Origin: Larimichthys crocea | Taxonomy: Eukaryota; Chordata; Actinopteri; Sciaenidae | NCBI RefSeq assembly: GCF_000972845.2 | Contig: NC_040013.1 | Location: 2,780,642 to 2,844,641 of the forward strand | Reading direction: 5' to 3' | Length of the DNA stretch: 64,000 nucleotides | Part shown: piece after piece, positions 1 through 14,600 of the stretch | How the letters are laid out: every line of letters begins with the position of its first letter | Numbering within the stretch: position 1 is the first letter of the stretch | Translations under genes and position numbers: made by a program | Notes under the pieces: model-generated | What the model was told of the DNA's origin: nothing | Seen by the model: the letters and a program-made list of their open reading frames with translations, nothing else | The model's database searches: none

Positions 1-46
1 CACACATTTTAGTTTAGAGCTTAATGATGCACGCGCTCCTGCTCAC

Positions 47-2651
47 CGAGGATCTCCAGTTCAAAGTGCATGCGGTCCTCTCCAGCCTCATTAACAGCCT
101 GACACGTGTACTTTCCAGCATCTTCTCTCTGCACTCGGGCGATTTGCAGCACCTGTCCACCTGAAAGGACAAAACCTTTTTATCCATGAGTGTGAATCTG
201 CTGGTGTAACCTGGTCTCACACAGGAAGGAGTTCCCTCTGACCTGGAAGTAGTACCACTCCATCAGCAGAGGTGAGTTTTCTTCCATCCTTGTACCAGCT
301 GAGTTTGGGTGGAGGAATGGCATTACTCTCACAGGACAGGCTGATTGGATGACCCAGGACCACTTCCCGCTTCTCCACCATGTCCTCGTTATCGTCGTCC
401 TCGTGGCCCAGACCCCAGGCTGCTTCTCTGTTGGACACCCGGTGGAAGACCGGCGGAACTACAGGACGAGAGCATATTTGAGTTCAAACGAACTGAAACA
501 ATAGAGAAAGTACACAGATGAAACTAAACACACCCTGAATGATGACGTGGAAGTCTCTCTTGTCCTCTCCTGCAGAGTTGGTGACCACACACGTGTACTG
601 CCCCTCATGGGACAACATGGCATTCTCAATGTGAAGGACGGGGCCACTCTCCTGAATGCCGACATGGACGTTTCCACTCAGCAACTAAAGACAAAGAGAA
701 TACCTCAGACCACACAGTGCAGGGGAAATAATGCTCCTGGCAATCTGTCTCCACTGATTTTACACAGCACAGTCTGTTCACAGGCGTTGTGTAAAGTCTC
801 ACAGTAAACATTACTACATGCATAACACCCTGAATCTCTGACTAGTGTTGGTGTTCGAGCTGTGATTGTGGAGGAGAAGGAAGAAGGAGACGATAACTCT
901 GGATCCTTTTTTTGTCCACCGTGAGTCTGAATACGGCCAGAGAGGAATTACAGTGACCTAAATTATTTTCTCTCTGTTTGTAACTTGTGAAAAATCTGTT
1001 TTTGTCAGGGTAATCTAAGCGTTTATTGTTGTAATACTCTTATTTGGCCACAGGAGGATGAAGTGCTCCACTACCTATGATCTAAATAGGACTAAAAGCA
1101 TTCTCAGGATTTAATTTCTCTTTGTGCGTTGATTTAAAAAAACATTCACAAGCAAAAACAAAGACATGGCAGTCAAGTTACATAATTTCCTAACACCCAA
1201 TATATGTACGCTGTGTTTAAACGTGCATGGAGAAATTTGTAAATAATGCTTTCCCGCCTCACTTATATAAAGGCGTAAGTATAATGGTTTGAAAGGTTTG
1301 ACAACTGAGTCAAAACATTTGGCAGATGGCATAAAAATTAACACAATAAAACGATATTTCCACCCTGATCCTCGTGTATTTCCTGCACAACATTCACATA
1401 AGCACACACACACAGTAAAAATGAAGCTGCACATGAAAATAGTGTCAGTCGAGGAAAAAAACACACAGCAGCAGTGTAATCACAGTATTTTAACGCTGTG
1501 ATATTTAATCACTGCATTCTTCTTTCTTTGTCTTTGCTATAATTAACCAGCTTACTCATTGCACAAAATCTGGAGGGTGGAGGTGGATTGTGCAGTTCTG
1601 TTGCAGTTCTTATTGGGTGCCAGCAGAGGCTGAACTTGTTCCATTAAAAACACCTTACGGGTTCGTAGTATGTTTGTGTTTGTGAGAGATGACAAACCAA
1701 CCTGTCCATCTTTGAACCAGTGAACCTTTGGCTCAGGGAAACCTTTGGTCAGGCAGGAGAGCGTTAAACTCCCATTGATGCGTACTTTCTCTTCCTGACC
1801 ACCAAACGTTAAGGATGTCGAGTCGCCTTCGATCTGTGGTGGGACTGAAGAGAGGGGATACAAACAGATGTAGCATTAAAACTACTGCCTCAAACACTTT
1901 GGTTTCTATGTGGTTCAGACGTCTCTTACCCAGAACACTCAGAGAATAATGTTTGATGGCGGTGCCGGCTGGATTAGTGGCCTTGCAGGTGTAAAGACCC
2001 GTGCTATCTCCTTGCACTGAGCCCAGTCGCAGCGCCTGCCCTCCACGGGTGTATGTCATCTGGGGACTGGACACGATGGGCTGGTTGTCCTTCAGCCAGG
2101 TGATACTGGGAGTTGGTGAGCCCTCGACATCACAGGGGAGGACTGTGGGGAAACCCAGCACCACTGACACCTCGGTGGTCTCATTGGGGCCCTTAATGGT
2201 TGGGGGAGCTGGAGAAGAAAGAATACACTAATGTTTAACAGCCAGTCAGACTTTTTACCAGCCCGTAGCACAGAATGAATGGATCCTCTGGGGATAGACC
2301 AGTTGTGTGCCCGCTAAAAACAGAAATGCAGCATGCAATACTTTGGGTAATTACAGCACATGCTCTTTAGCTGACACAGAAATCCCCAGAGGGACGCGTA
2401 AAGAGAATTCAGTATGTGCTCGTAGACCAGGCAGTGTGGTGTAAGTCAAATCATCTAAGTGTGCAGGCCAGGTCTGCACATGAATTAAATATTATGTTCA
2501 GCAGGACTGCTACCGCAGCACTTCTGGAAAAGAAACTCGATATCCTGACAACTTTTACCGGATTCTCTTCTGTTTCTTTTTTCTTTCCTTTAATTGTTTG
2601 TGTCAAAATACAATAAATGAGATTATAAGATGAAATGTGTGTGTGTGTGTG

Positions 2652-2685
<34 letters not shown>

Positions 2686-5600
2686 GATGAAGCAGAAACC
2701 TTGCACTGTAAGTCTGAACTGGCGCATCTGCGTCCCCGCGTTGTTACTGGCCAAACACTGGTAAAGCCCCTGGTCCCTCAGCCTCACCGACTTCACCTTC
2801 AACACCTGGCCGTCTTCCAGGAACTCCACATGGGGGTCCCCGTCACGGGACAGAACCCTGGAGAGAGACAGAGAGAGAGAGAGAGAGGGAGGGAGGAAGG
2901 GACGAATCAATACTAGGGGCACTGCATCCTGTGCGTGGAGCTGAATGTCACGTCAATACGCCGATGCTTACTCTCCGTCGCGGCTCCATTCCACTCTGGG
3001 TGCCGGCCGTCCGCTAACCCGACACTGGAACTCCACCTCCTGGCCCAGTACCACAGTTAGCTCCTGCAGTCGGGATGCTCCAGAGATCACGGGTGGAGCT
3101 GTACACACACACACACACCAGAAATACACTAATTAGCTCACATGGATTGATGAGATCAATCTGAATGCTGAATGAGATCAAAATCATCCAGATTACATCG
3201 TTTTAGCCTTTAAAGACATCGTTAGCGTTGACATTAATGGTTAGTCTTTAAAGGTGTGTGTGTGTGTGTGTGTGTGAATCATTAAATGGAGTATTAAAGT
3301 TTAATTAAACAGTTTAAGTTCTTCAGAGAGCTGTTCCAGGAGATTTTAAGTCCACTCCTGGCAAGACAAATATTCCTTTAAGCTCTCTACTTAATGTCAC
3401 AGGCATCCTTAAATCAGCCTTTATTCTTCTTCATACTAAATACCAGTGTGACAGCTGCTTTATGAGCTCACCTTGCACCACAATGTTGTATTCCCTCCGG
3501 GCCTCTCCTGCTGAGTTTTGGGCTGTGCAGGAAAATCTTCCCCCGTGTTCTGGCTGAACTCTGTAGATCCTCAGCAGCCTGTTCCCGTTCTGCAGGTAAA
3601 CCCCAGGACTGTCCACCTGGATGCACAGAAAACCAGTTTACTGCATCCCTTTTTTTTATTGTAATGGGAACGGTGGCCACTTGGTGGCATTGTACAGCTA
3701 GATATCTACAAGGTTTATTAACATGCAGGCCAGGTTTTTGCATTGACTGTAAATTCAAGGTGGGGGAAAAAAAACTCACAGAATGGCCGTCTTTAGTCCA
3801 GGAGATTGTTGGGGAGGGGATCCCAAAGGCGTCGCAGCCCAGAGTGAGAGGCTGCTTCAAGGTGACAGTGAGGTTCAAGGGTTGGCCGTCGTCTTGGATT
3901 TCTGGGGGAACTAAAGAAACCAAAAAAAGGGGGAAGATTCGTGTTTAAACTCGTGTTTCTGTTAGGAGGAAGAAAAATACGGGAACTGAATTCTCACCGT
4001 TTACTTTCAACCTCGTCTTCCTCTCCACGGAGCCGGCCTCGTTGGTCGCCACACACTTGAAGTCCCCACTGTGGCTGGCAGACGCCGTGCTAATTACGAG
4101 CGCTCCGTCCCTCGTCACAGAGAACTCTGATTGTTCGGGGTGTATCTCCAGGCCGTTCTTGAACCAGCGTACCTTGGGACGAGGTGAACCTGCAAGGTGC
4201 GGAGGGGAGGGGGGGATAATAAACTGAGCTTTATTGATCGCGTCTGACAGAAAGAAAAGTTACTTCCATCTCCCTGCTTCTCTACAGGAGAACTTAATGG
4301 GCACGCAGCCCAGACTAGAAAAAGACAGCTCTACATTTATCTGTTGGACAGCGGAACAGCGGGGGAGACCGTGCCAAAATGGTTCGAGTCCTTGTAGCCT
4401 GCAAGCTGAAGATTTCAAGGTCAGAGTCGCATAAAAAAAGCAAAGACACAGTATGCTTGTAGAGATGTAAGACGCACGATTTAAAACACGAGCATCAAGA
4501 TTTATTACCAAACACTGCTGAGCGGTAAGAATAGGAGTGGTTGAACAAGCAGTTCAAAGGCGCCAGGGCCTGAAACAGATGTGTTCTGTGGATTACTGGT
4601 TGGAGAAGAGCTGGGAAAGGTGAAATGGGGAGGGGGAAAAAAAAAAAGGTGGAGGATTTCGTACCTAAACACAACAACTAGTTAGTCCCAGGACAAGGAC
4701 AGACCGGCAGAGTCCAGCAGTGGGAAGAGCAAGCGGAGCGGAGTGATCCAAATGCCACGGCTCTGTCTATTTACAGAGGTGTTACATATACAAACACCAC
4801 GGACGAGGAGGGGGAAATCAAACACAGCACCCGTCCTCAGGTCCAAAAAATACGAAGCACAGGAGACGCAGCACAAGCAAAGGTGATGTTATCGTCCTTG
4901 TTGCCTCTCTCTGTACACATGTTTATAGTTATGTAGCTCTGAGGCAAATTCATTATCTCATTGCAGGGAGGAAATGCATACAGATGTTCTATTTTAGATG
5001 TTAACAGATCTCATTAAAAGGCTTTGAATTTATTAGCTCAGGCTGACGAAGTCGGAGATTATCCCTTCCATGTGTGTTTCTCAAATAATTACCTCTATCA
5101 AATGCAATGTGCTTGAATTAATAGTATCCTTCTGGCAGAGGCCGTGCTTTATCTCCCTTATGCAGACAGATCTCAAGAGAACAATAAAGGGATCCTTGTT
5201 TCCTTCTGCCGGCTGCCTCTCTAGGGTGTCAAGAGCATCAAGCATTTCAGTGCGAGTCCACTGAGGCCTGGTACTACCTGCCTGCCTGCCTGCCTGCTGG
5301 TAAGACTCGGACGGAGGTGGGCTAGTGTGGCTTCATCTTCATCTCTTCCTGTGCTTCACGGTGCACCTCAGACATCTCTGTCCTTCATCTGCCAGCAGCA
5401 GCCTGTAATTAGGATTCCTCTCCCAGCAGGCCCCGACACAGAGGAAAGCAGATGTGGCTCACTGAGGCAGCAGGCAGACTGATGTTCCAGCTGTTGCTCC
5501 ACATTAGACACAGTCCTCACCTTTTCTCTCTCTCGGTGAGGTGGTTACCATGGCACGGCTCCACACAAACAATACCTGTTTGCTCTGCGCTGTCAGAGTT

Positions 5601-8600
5601 ATCTATCAGTGCATCTGCAAACGTACACAGACACTCACTGTGTTTTGATAAAACGGCAAAAGCTCCCCACATCCCACCGCGATCGCACAGAGATGTTAAA
5701 ATATATAGACAACAGCGTGTCTCTGGGCGCTGCGATGAAAAGAAGCTGCGCCTTTTAAGATGACGTGGATCTTTCTTTTTTTTTTCTTACAGGTTTGACA
5801 AAAGTCTGCAGTGACAGCCAAACAATGCTTTGATGGCGCACAAATACACTGTACATCTGTCCTACATATAAAGTGGAATATTCTCTTGTGTCATGAAAAC
5901 AAACTACAGAAAAAAATGCCTGTCCGTTTTATGCTCTAAAAACTTTCAACTGTCAACGAACGCTGACACATCTCTGAATCATCTCGTACCTTCAGCGGGG
6001 CACGGGATCATGACCTTGCTGGTTGCTACTTTCTCCATGATGGCATCCCCAGGTTCTGCGAAGGACGGGGCCGCTGTGAGGACAGGAATAAAAACACACT
6101 GGGTCAAAGTGCAAGAGCAGTTCAGACAGTGAACATTAAATCAAAAGTGTGCGATGAGGTTCCAGCGCGGGTAAATAAGCAAGCGAGGAGAAGCCTTCGG
6201 GGCATCTGAGGGGCGTTTGCATCGAACACCCACAGCCAGGCTGACCTCTTATTAGTCACTATATTTAACTAGGTGGTCTCACTGAGATCAAGATCTCTTT
6301 TTTCAGGAGAGACCTACAAACAAAGAACATTTATTTTCAGACAAACACACAACCAGCATGCACAAGGCAAAAGTAAATACAAGTCAGATGGTAAAGCTTT
6401 AAAGTCTCCAAGTGGAATGAATTAATCTAGTTTGAGTCCAGTTTTCAGGACGCCATCACTGCCATGGTTAGTATATACACATGTATTTGGTTTTATTTGC
6501 ATCTAGGGGGGGGAACATAAAAAAAAAGCATCAAAAGCAGACGGACGATGAGTCTGAGCCCGGGTTAGAGTGGAACCAGGTGCATGTAAATCTATTATTT
6601 GTATAAAAGTAGGCATTAAAGTGCAGATTAGGAGAGTTATTTATGTAAATAGTAATGGATGTAGAATAGACCCCTGAGGCACCCCAAAACTGATAGCAAG
6701 AAGGCTGATTCAAAAACGACTGCCCACAACGGTCTGACCTACAGACCTACACAAGCTGATAGAGACTTGAAGGGGTTAAGAGGCCACTTTATCAGATCTG
6801 AACACATCCGGAAGTTTCCAATGTCGGATTAGGGTGGGTGGGTGCGTCTGTAACTTTCCAAAAACTGACAATCCAACATTCACACCCACTTCAGGCAATG
6901 ATTGGCCAGCTGTGCGGAGGTGAGGATGGGAACAGGGACTTCTTTCTCTGGTTCTCTCTGTCACTTTTTATGTGAACAAATGGACGTCTTCCAGGAAAGA
7001 CTGTCTGAAGATGTGCACCTTTATCCTCATATTTGCACAATATGAAATATCAGACTTTTCACTCTGCGCCCTTATCCTCATGCAGCACATTGTTGTTTTT
7101 AGAGATGAAGAGAATGCCCCTTTAAAGATTGGGGGAGCCTAAAACTAGGACACTCAGTGTTTCCAAATGTTTGGATCACATGTGCTAAGAAATTAATGTT
7201 TAAATAGATTTCACAATGCAAGAAACACAAAAGTTTTTTTTGAAGAACTGAGCTGCAGATATTCACCAAGAATTTCCAGCTTGATCTCCAAGGTCTCCTC
7301 TCCGGCGCTGTTCCTGGCCACACACCGGTAAGTGCCCTGGTCATCGAGGCTGACCTGCTGTATCCTGAGGGGTGTAGTATTCTTGACCCCAACAGGAAGT
7401 CCATTGTGAAACCAACTGATCTCAGGGGTTGGTTCTCCCTGGACCACACATGGCAGAGTCACTCTTTGTCCAATCAGGGCTTTCAGGAGGGACGGCGCTG
7501 GCTGAATTCTTGGTTTAGCTGAGGACAAAAATAAATAATGTATACACGACACCGATTTATTGACATATTTAACTTATGTCATATTGATGTATGCACAAAA
7601 AAATCCATCAACCAGACAAGTTTAACGGTTTCTAGGAAGTTCAACTTTTCTATGAAGCCCCAAAGAGTTACCTTGAATGTGTAAATTGTAGCTTAGGGAC
7701 ACGTTGCCTGCTGGGTTTTCTGCCGTGCAGGTGTACAGTTTACTATCAATCAGGCGCACATCAGTAATCCTCAGAGAGCCTGAAGGCAAAACAGTGAACC
7801 TGGAGAGCGGTTAGGGGTCAAGGGCAAAGAAATGGAGAAAACAAAACACTTCATGAGTCACTGAAGATCTACAGCCGCCGCGCCTCGGGAGAAGAGGTTC
7901 CTGTTTGGAAGTGATATTGTCCTCTAGTGTCCTATTTACACTGTGGAGCATGGATGTATCTATACAAGCACACAAACAGTAAAATATTTATAAAGGCTGG
8001 CAGGGATTTATAGCACTGTACAGCCAGTACTACTGTACATATGTAACTTATGTATATTCTGATATCGAGCTTGAGAGTTGCGTGTCCGTGAGGAGAATTT
8101 TCAAGATGCAGCTTCGCTTCTGTTGCTATTTTTAGCAGAAGATGAAATCAGTTTCTGTAAACAGATTCAGACGGTGAATTCCCAGGGCAGCTACTGCCAG
8201 AGGCTCATTGATGAAGTGGTTCATTAGTCTGGAAAATAATCAGATAATATGTAGAGATTTTTTTTTTTTGAGCTATTTGTCAAAAGAACGGGGCTGAATG
8301 TACAAAACAAAGCACTGAAGGACGTAGACGCAGAGTTGAAACACAGCTGAAAAAAGGCGTTGATGGCGTCTGTATTTGTCTTGTTTGGTTGTGATGGAGA
8401 AAAATGGATCCGTGATGGATGAAAGTTAAGAAGAAAAATGCTCTAAGTGGACTGTGGGCCTTCGCCACGGACTAGTAATCTCCCTAGTGAGTTGTTACTT
8501 TCACAATTACCATTGTATGGGGTAATTATGATGTAAGAGGGTGGCCAGAGTTTAACCCGATGACGTCGCCATGGGAAAGGTCACATGCTCGCAAAAAAAT

Positions 8601-11600
8601 CAATGCACTTTTTCCTGTTGTGTAGCAACTATTGTGTGTTTATCGCACAAGAGGTTTGGCCTGATGGTGGTGCTGGATGGATGGAAGGTCACGCAGGTCT
8701 CCATTATAAATATGTTTCTGAGAACAACCATGTGGAAAAGCAAAAGTTTACGCCAAAACTCGGCCCCGTTCCTTCCATCGATGTTTGTCACGGACAAACA
8801 AGTGGACAGATGGAGGCGATCACATACACGAGGCCTCCGCTCCAAGAAGACATGATTTGTAGCGAAAGCATGCAGAAGTTAAATGTAGGTTAAAAGTAAA
8901 TAAATGTAGTTCAACGACTATAAAGGCGTGCTCGGTAACCTGAACTGCACCAGAAGCTATCCAGCTGTACGCATAAGATACGAGTGTAAACACACCTCTG
9001 TGATTTATCTTAGATAAGTGCGTCTGCTAAGCAACTGAATTATAACAATAACATGTTCATGGAAGTGGAAATGAGCTCGAAGCACAAAGAGTTCTCTATA
9101 TCAGCTGCGCATATGGTGCGACGGCCCCCCACCACCACCACCACCACCTCCTCAGAACAGCCTTGGGAGAGGCAGCAACGTCTAAGATTGGAACCAAATG
9201 ACTCTGCGGCGGTGGCCGGTCTGTGCCTCGGGCTGGAAGCTCAGCGACGCCACGGTGAGGGCCGACACGAGACGTGGACCACCCCTCTCGTCCCATCCAT
9301 CACCACGCTGGTGTCAAGTCATCTGTGTACGCAGTCTTGACACGAAGACTAACTGGGACAAATTGGCCTCGTCAGGATTAGGTCTACAACAAATACACAG
9401 ACTAAGAGTTTAACAGCTCTTTGTCTTCGCCACCTCCCCTTCTTTGTTTCTGCTGGCGCTAGAAATGGCTACGGCAGAAGTCTTACCGCCCACTCATTTA
9501 AGTTATTTCAACAATCAGCACCCCCTGGTCATTTCCTCTGACCCACAGAGTGTAGCTGGAGACCATGAATCTCCCCTCCTTCACAGTGTGCTTGTTTCCG
9601 CAAGGTCCTGCATATGCAAAGCATTGGCTGTTGTGGGGGTTGTTCACAGAGATGTGTTATTCTCATCAGACAGGACTAGTAAAGAGTCAGCATGTTGTTT
9701 TACTGCTCTAAACACCCCGGGGAATCCGAACATCAGGCAGACAGGCCTTGTATCTCTTCCTCTGTCAGTTCGTTTTCCTCCCCTCTTCCTGGCATCCCCC
9801 CCCTCACTCCACCTCCCCCAACCTTTTCCTTTTTTTCTTCCTGACCCCACACACAAGCCTTACTGTATCTGAGTCACCGCAGCTTTCAACCCACTCCGTC
9901 ATTCTTCTATCAAAAAAAAAAAAAAACCCTATTCGGTCTGGTGTCTGGGCCAGGAGAGTCTGTCTGTCATGTATCCAGTCTGTGTCCTGTCTGCACCAGG
10001 ACTGACCACACATGAAAGCCGAAGGAATCAGCGAACCATGCGGGACCAGATGTTCGTCCTCAGTTGAGCCAGCGAGTGAAGCCCCCACACACCAGACCGT
10101 CGCTGCAGCGTCTGACTAGCCGCCCCTTCAAAAACGCAGAACGATGAACTCCAAACATGAGCAGCAGCTCTGAATGGCGGCCAGCTTCAATCAGAGCGCC
10201 TTGTAAAAGTTGAGTCAGATATTAGCTAAGTCAGAGGTGAGGTATGGTGAGAACCTGTGTCTTTTGTTACAAGATGTTTTACTAATTTTACTGCTTGTTT
10301 CCAGAGTGAGGTAAGACTTCCTCTTACCCAGCTGTGACGGGGGGGATGGGGTGTCCGTTTCTGCTCCATGTGACCAGCGGAGAGGGACTCCCTTGGGCTT
10401 CACATGGGAGGACAACCTCCGTTCCCACCTCTGCTGCCATCTTCACCATGTTGTCGTGGCCACTCACGCCCATTATCTTCGGCATGCCTGGAGAAGAGGG
10501 AGAGAAGTTGTAAGAAAAGCGTGCAGGCTCCATGTCCGACCTGCTTTGTGTCTCTAAACAGTAAGCCACACTGTCAAACACGGTGGACAGAAGTCGGCCT
10601 TTGTTGAATCAAACGCTGCTGTGTTTGGGTGACTGTGGTACGACGTTTATTTGCTTACTGTTGATGCTGAGCTGGATCTCTCGGCTGGCGTAGCCCACAG
10701 GACTGGTGGCGGTGCAGATGTAGATGCCTGCGTCGTCGCTGGTGGGATGGGGGATGTGGAGGTATCCATCAGGGTCAGACTGAAGAGAGGAGCGGTCCCT
10801 GGGTAGAGGCTGCCTCCCCTGGAAGACCAGACAGAATATACTGCAGATAAAAAAGCTGTGCGGGGACACCGAGCTTAGTTCCGGTTTATGGCCCAACCTT
10901 TGATGTCTAATGTAATTACAGAGCACCCGTTTTACTCACTCTCTGTCCCCAATACACACGAACGCAGGCCGCTGCACATGCACTTGCTTTGAACATAAAA
11001 ATTGCTTTTACAGATTTGCTTTTATCTGACAAGAAAAGAAATTTACTCCACTCTGGAGTATTTTTTGAGAGAGAAAAACAAGGAAGAAAAATCGGGCTCA
11101 GTTGAACAAAATCTAGGAAACGAGAGCGTGTCGACCTCACTCAGTAATGCTGACTATGTAACGGGGTGGTGGTGTTACTGTGGAATGATTTCCTTCATGG
11201 AGCAGGTCTGATCGCTGCTTTGAAAGGTGCCAAGTGTAAAAGCACAGAGGTTTGTTTATGTATTCATTCTTCACTTCACTTTTTATTGCAAACGGCTACA
11301 TAACTTAAAACCGAGCCCTTCCACGATTTTCTCGGTTACCTATAACAGCCTGTAAAGTGATTTGTATGTAAAGGACTCTGGACTAATTTTCCAAGAAAGG
11401 ATGTGATGCTTATGTGCACTCCAGGGCGCCTTCTCCCTCTGCTTCCCTACAGTGTCGACCATGGATGCATGAAGAGAACTGGAGACAGCGTTAAAGGTGG
11501 GGCTCCTTTCATTCTTGTGGAAGCTGCTCAGTCGTGCATGAAGCCAAAAAATTTTAAATTTCCGTGCATAAAATCACTCGGATCTTACGCATTGTGTGGC

Positions 11601-14600
11601 CCATAGAGCACAGGAGACTTCCACGGGCCGTCCGCTAACATGAGTGGGGATAAAATGATTTAATCATGTGACTTTTCTGGATTTTCAGACTGAATTGATC
11701 AAACTCAAAGTTGAATTCAATTGGTTTTGATGCTCAGTGTAAGCTTCTGTGCATCAGTTATCGCGTGACAGGCATCATCGCTGTCAAGGTTTGGCGCTCT
11801 TCCTGGTGGGCTTGGTGTCAACAGCGTGCAGCACGAGCTCACGGCAGGTTAATAAACGAGCAGTACCCACTACAACCAACACCAAGTCTGAAGTCAGACC
11901 TAATATTCTGCAAAGCATGTGAAATATATTGTGGTATTGTGGCTTTAGCTGGCTTGCATTAGCTTGCTGTCAGCTCCCGGGGGCTGATCTGGCTGGTAAA
12001 CTGGCTGGCTGTTTGGAAGTTACTGCAAGGCAGCCGGACACACACACAACGTAGATGGGTTGCAGCTGGTTAACCAGCTCGCCTGCTTCCTGTTGTTATC
12101 GAATTTGCAATCTGATTGGACATGTTATTTATTTATAGCTTGCCAAATGACTTCACCAGCTAACGTAATGCTTGTTCGGTCTGCTGTGCTTACAATGAGT
12201 TACAGTCGGCGAATGAATCACATCGTACATTAAGACTTTAGTCTTTAACCATTGAAGGCATGGAGCAACTATCTAACTGTGGCCGAAGGGTCTAAAGGAC
12301 AAGCTAGTTAATATCATGGAGCCAATGGTCCAATGCAGCCAAAGGTGTCATTATTAAGGGTTCTCTGAATGTCACACAAAGAACCTTTAATAACTTTGAT
12401 GGATACATTTGTTCCACCCTCTTCTATAATTGACTGTTTTGTGAAAGGTCATTAGTCAACAGGCAACAAGGCAAAGGTGTAGCTGTGTATTACACAGGAT
12501 GAAAACGTCTGATGAGGTTCATGTTTTCTTTGTGCTGCATGTAACCTTTGAGATTCTCTTCTTTTTTTAATTCTAAGTGTTGTACAGGAAGGTGCTGCAG
12601 GAAAGGCTTTAAATAGATTCCTCAGGTACAATAATAACATTTTAAAAAAACCCTGAGTGATTTCTCACTGTCAAGCTGCAATATGGTAATGTTGCCATGG
12701 TTACATCCATCCTGGTCACACTAATCACATCTTGATTGCAGTGCAAACTGTTACTGTTGGTGTGTTCTGACAAATCAAGAGGAAAATAAGGCAGACAGGA
12801 AAAAAACCCCAACACATTTATTCATTTAAATTTGTGTGAGGGTAAGAGCAAAGGATGTTCGTGCAACGTTAAATTGAATTAAGTAATTAATAAGAGCCTC
12901 AGCACACTTGAGTTAAAGCAGTTAATGCATTATTAGTTGAAGATGGTTGCTAGTATCATCACTCCTGCACTGATTACATCCACAGTCTCCTGATGATTGC
13001 TTTGGCTCAAAGTGAAATCTACCCCTCCAGGACTGGATATTGACATTTAGTTTGATTGTAACATGCTTGATGTATCTATTATTTCAACAGTGTTCATGAT
13101 GATTAAGTAAAAGACAAATGAACGCCAAGTATGATCCTCACTAGATAATGTGGGAGCCAATTAGTCATACATTTGACGCATGACGAATTTATGGGACGCA
13201 GCCAAAGCGAGTGCGATATCTTACCTTGGACCAGACAACATTTGGCTTTGGTACTCCGCTGGCCTCGCACGCGAGCGTGATGGCTACGCCCTCGTTGGCT
13301 ATGTAGTGGTACGGGCCGGCGTTGATCTCGGGGGGCACTGTGGAAGAAGTAGGTCACAAAGCACACAGCTGTCTGACTTGACCGTGAAAAAGAAGAGGGG
13401 GCCCACGAGCATTATCACTGGCCTTAACCAAGCGAGCAGTATCAGCGCTCGAGGCATTTCTTCATTACAAACCGATGATGAACCGTAATCTGGCCTGTCT
13501 GTCATTACGTGCAGGCTATGAACAAAATGACCCTTTCATCAAAGCAGGCAGTAAATGAACCCTCTCACTATGATGACAGCAGGTGGTCGAGTCACTGACA
13601 TATGACATATTGTTGTTTTCCACACTGAGTCAGCACATTGTTGACCTGACTGTCCAACCATAAAATGGTCCAGTGTCTTAAAGACTTAAAGAAACAGTCT
13701 AAGACCCTTTGGGAAACTTTCTAGATGAGAAATGATATGGGATCATTTCTACGTTCCTCGGATTTATGGCATTTAATGGGAACGTACCAATCTCACACTG
13801 GCGAAGGCATGACCCATGCAACTTTTGATTGGCATGTGCTCATTACTTTTATTCATTGGGTTGGTGCATGATGAGTGAAATTGGTTAGGGTAAGATCATC
13901 ACGGTAAGCCAATCAGAGGCAGAGTAGGGCGAGTCACTGTAGACGGAAATTCCCAAAGGGTCCTGTGACCCCTTAAACCCAGACACACTTCCAATGCTAC
14001 TCCCATTGGTGTGCTAAAGAAGAAGCTGGAGCCAAGGTTATCTAACCTAAGCATAGAGAATGAAAGCAGGGGGAAGCAGCTAGCCTGCTTTGGTCCAAAG
14101 AAAAAATAAGAAAGATCCTCAAACGTTCATTCATCTCATGTGTGTAATCTGTACACACACTTAAAGTTGATTTGTGGTTTTACACAGCGGTTATGTACTG
14201 GAACTACTTTTTGGCCGTGCCAGGTGACTTCCTGGAGTATCTGCAAGTTGTGTCTGGACAGAGCCAGGCTAACCATCCCCCCTACTTCCAGGCTTCATGC
14301 CAAGCTAAGCTAATCATCTGCTGGCTTTAGCTTTATAGTTCGCGTGAGCGAGGTACTGATCTTCTCATCTTGGAAAGCTTTGACGAACGTCTAACATGCG
14401 CTCTTACCGTGGACCTCCAGGCTGACTGTGATGTTCATAGAGCCCGCCACATTCACCGCAGTGCACACGTATGTCCCAGCATCCTCTGGGACGGCTCTTT
14501 CGATGTACAAACTGCCATCACTCCTCAGGAACATCCTCCCATTCAGCTGAAGCTGCGCAGAAGTAAAAACAACCACCATCACACATGTACAGTGATTATT

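Larger units (their letters stand above)
47..3910 (-). other. hmcn2: hemicentin Ig domains 11-15 (exons 27-35)
   Basis: Residues about 1338-1825. Ig11: 3910-3780 and 3616-3472 ([21 protein letters not shown]). Ig12: 3098-2972 and 2857-2700 ([22 protein letters not shown]). Ig13: single exon 2208-1930 ([22 protein letters not shown]). Ig14: 1844-1702 and 684-534 ([22 protein letters not shown]). Ig15: 458-243 and 160-47 ([22 protein letters not shown]), with an unusual acidic insert ([13 protein letters not shown]) before the first Cys. The exon at 160-47 ends with a good donor in phase 1, so the gene continues beyond base 1. Confidence 0.9.
3998..10487 (-). other. hmcn2: hemicentin Ig domains 8-10 (exons 22-26)
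   Basis: Residues about 1066-1337. Ig8: 10487-10328 plus 7799-7672 ([22 protein letters not shown]); the junction rebuilds GG|G in frame. Ig9 is one exon, 7518-7267 ([22 protein letters not shown]). Ig10: a short 84-base exon 6073-5990 carrying the first Cys (MIPCPAEG), then 4189-3998 with VRWFKNG and [10 protein letters not shown]. All modules are phase 1-1. Confidence 0.9.

Noticed and set aside
9444..9872. 142-codon open frame in the Ig8 intron
   Set aside because: Pyrimidine-rich composition, no motif, inside a well-supported intron.
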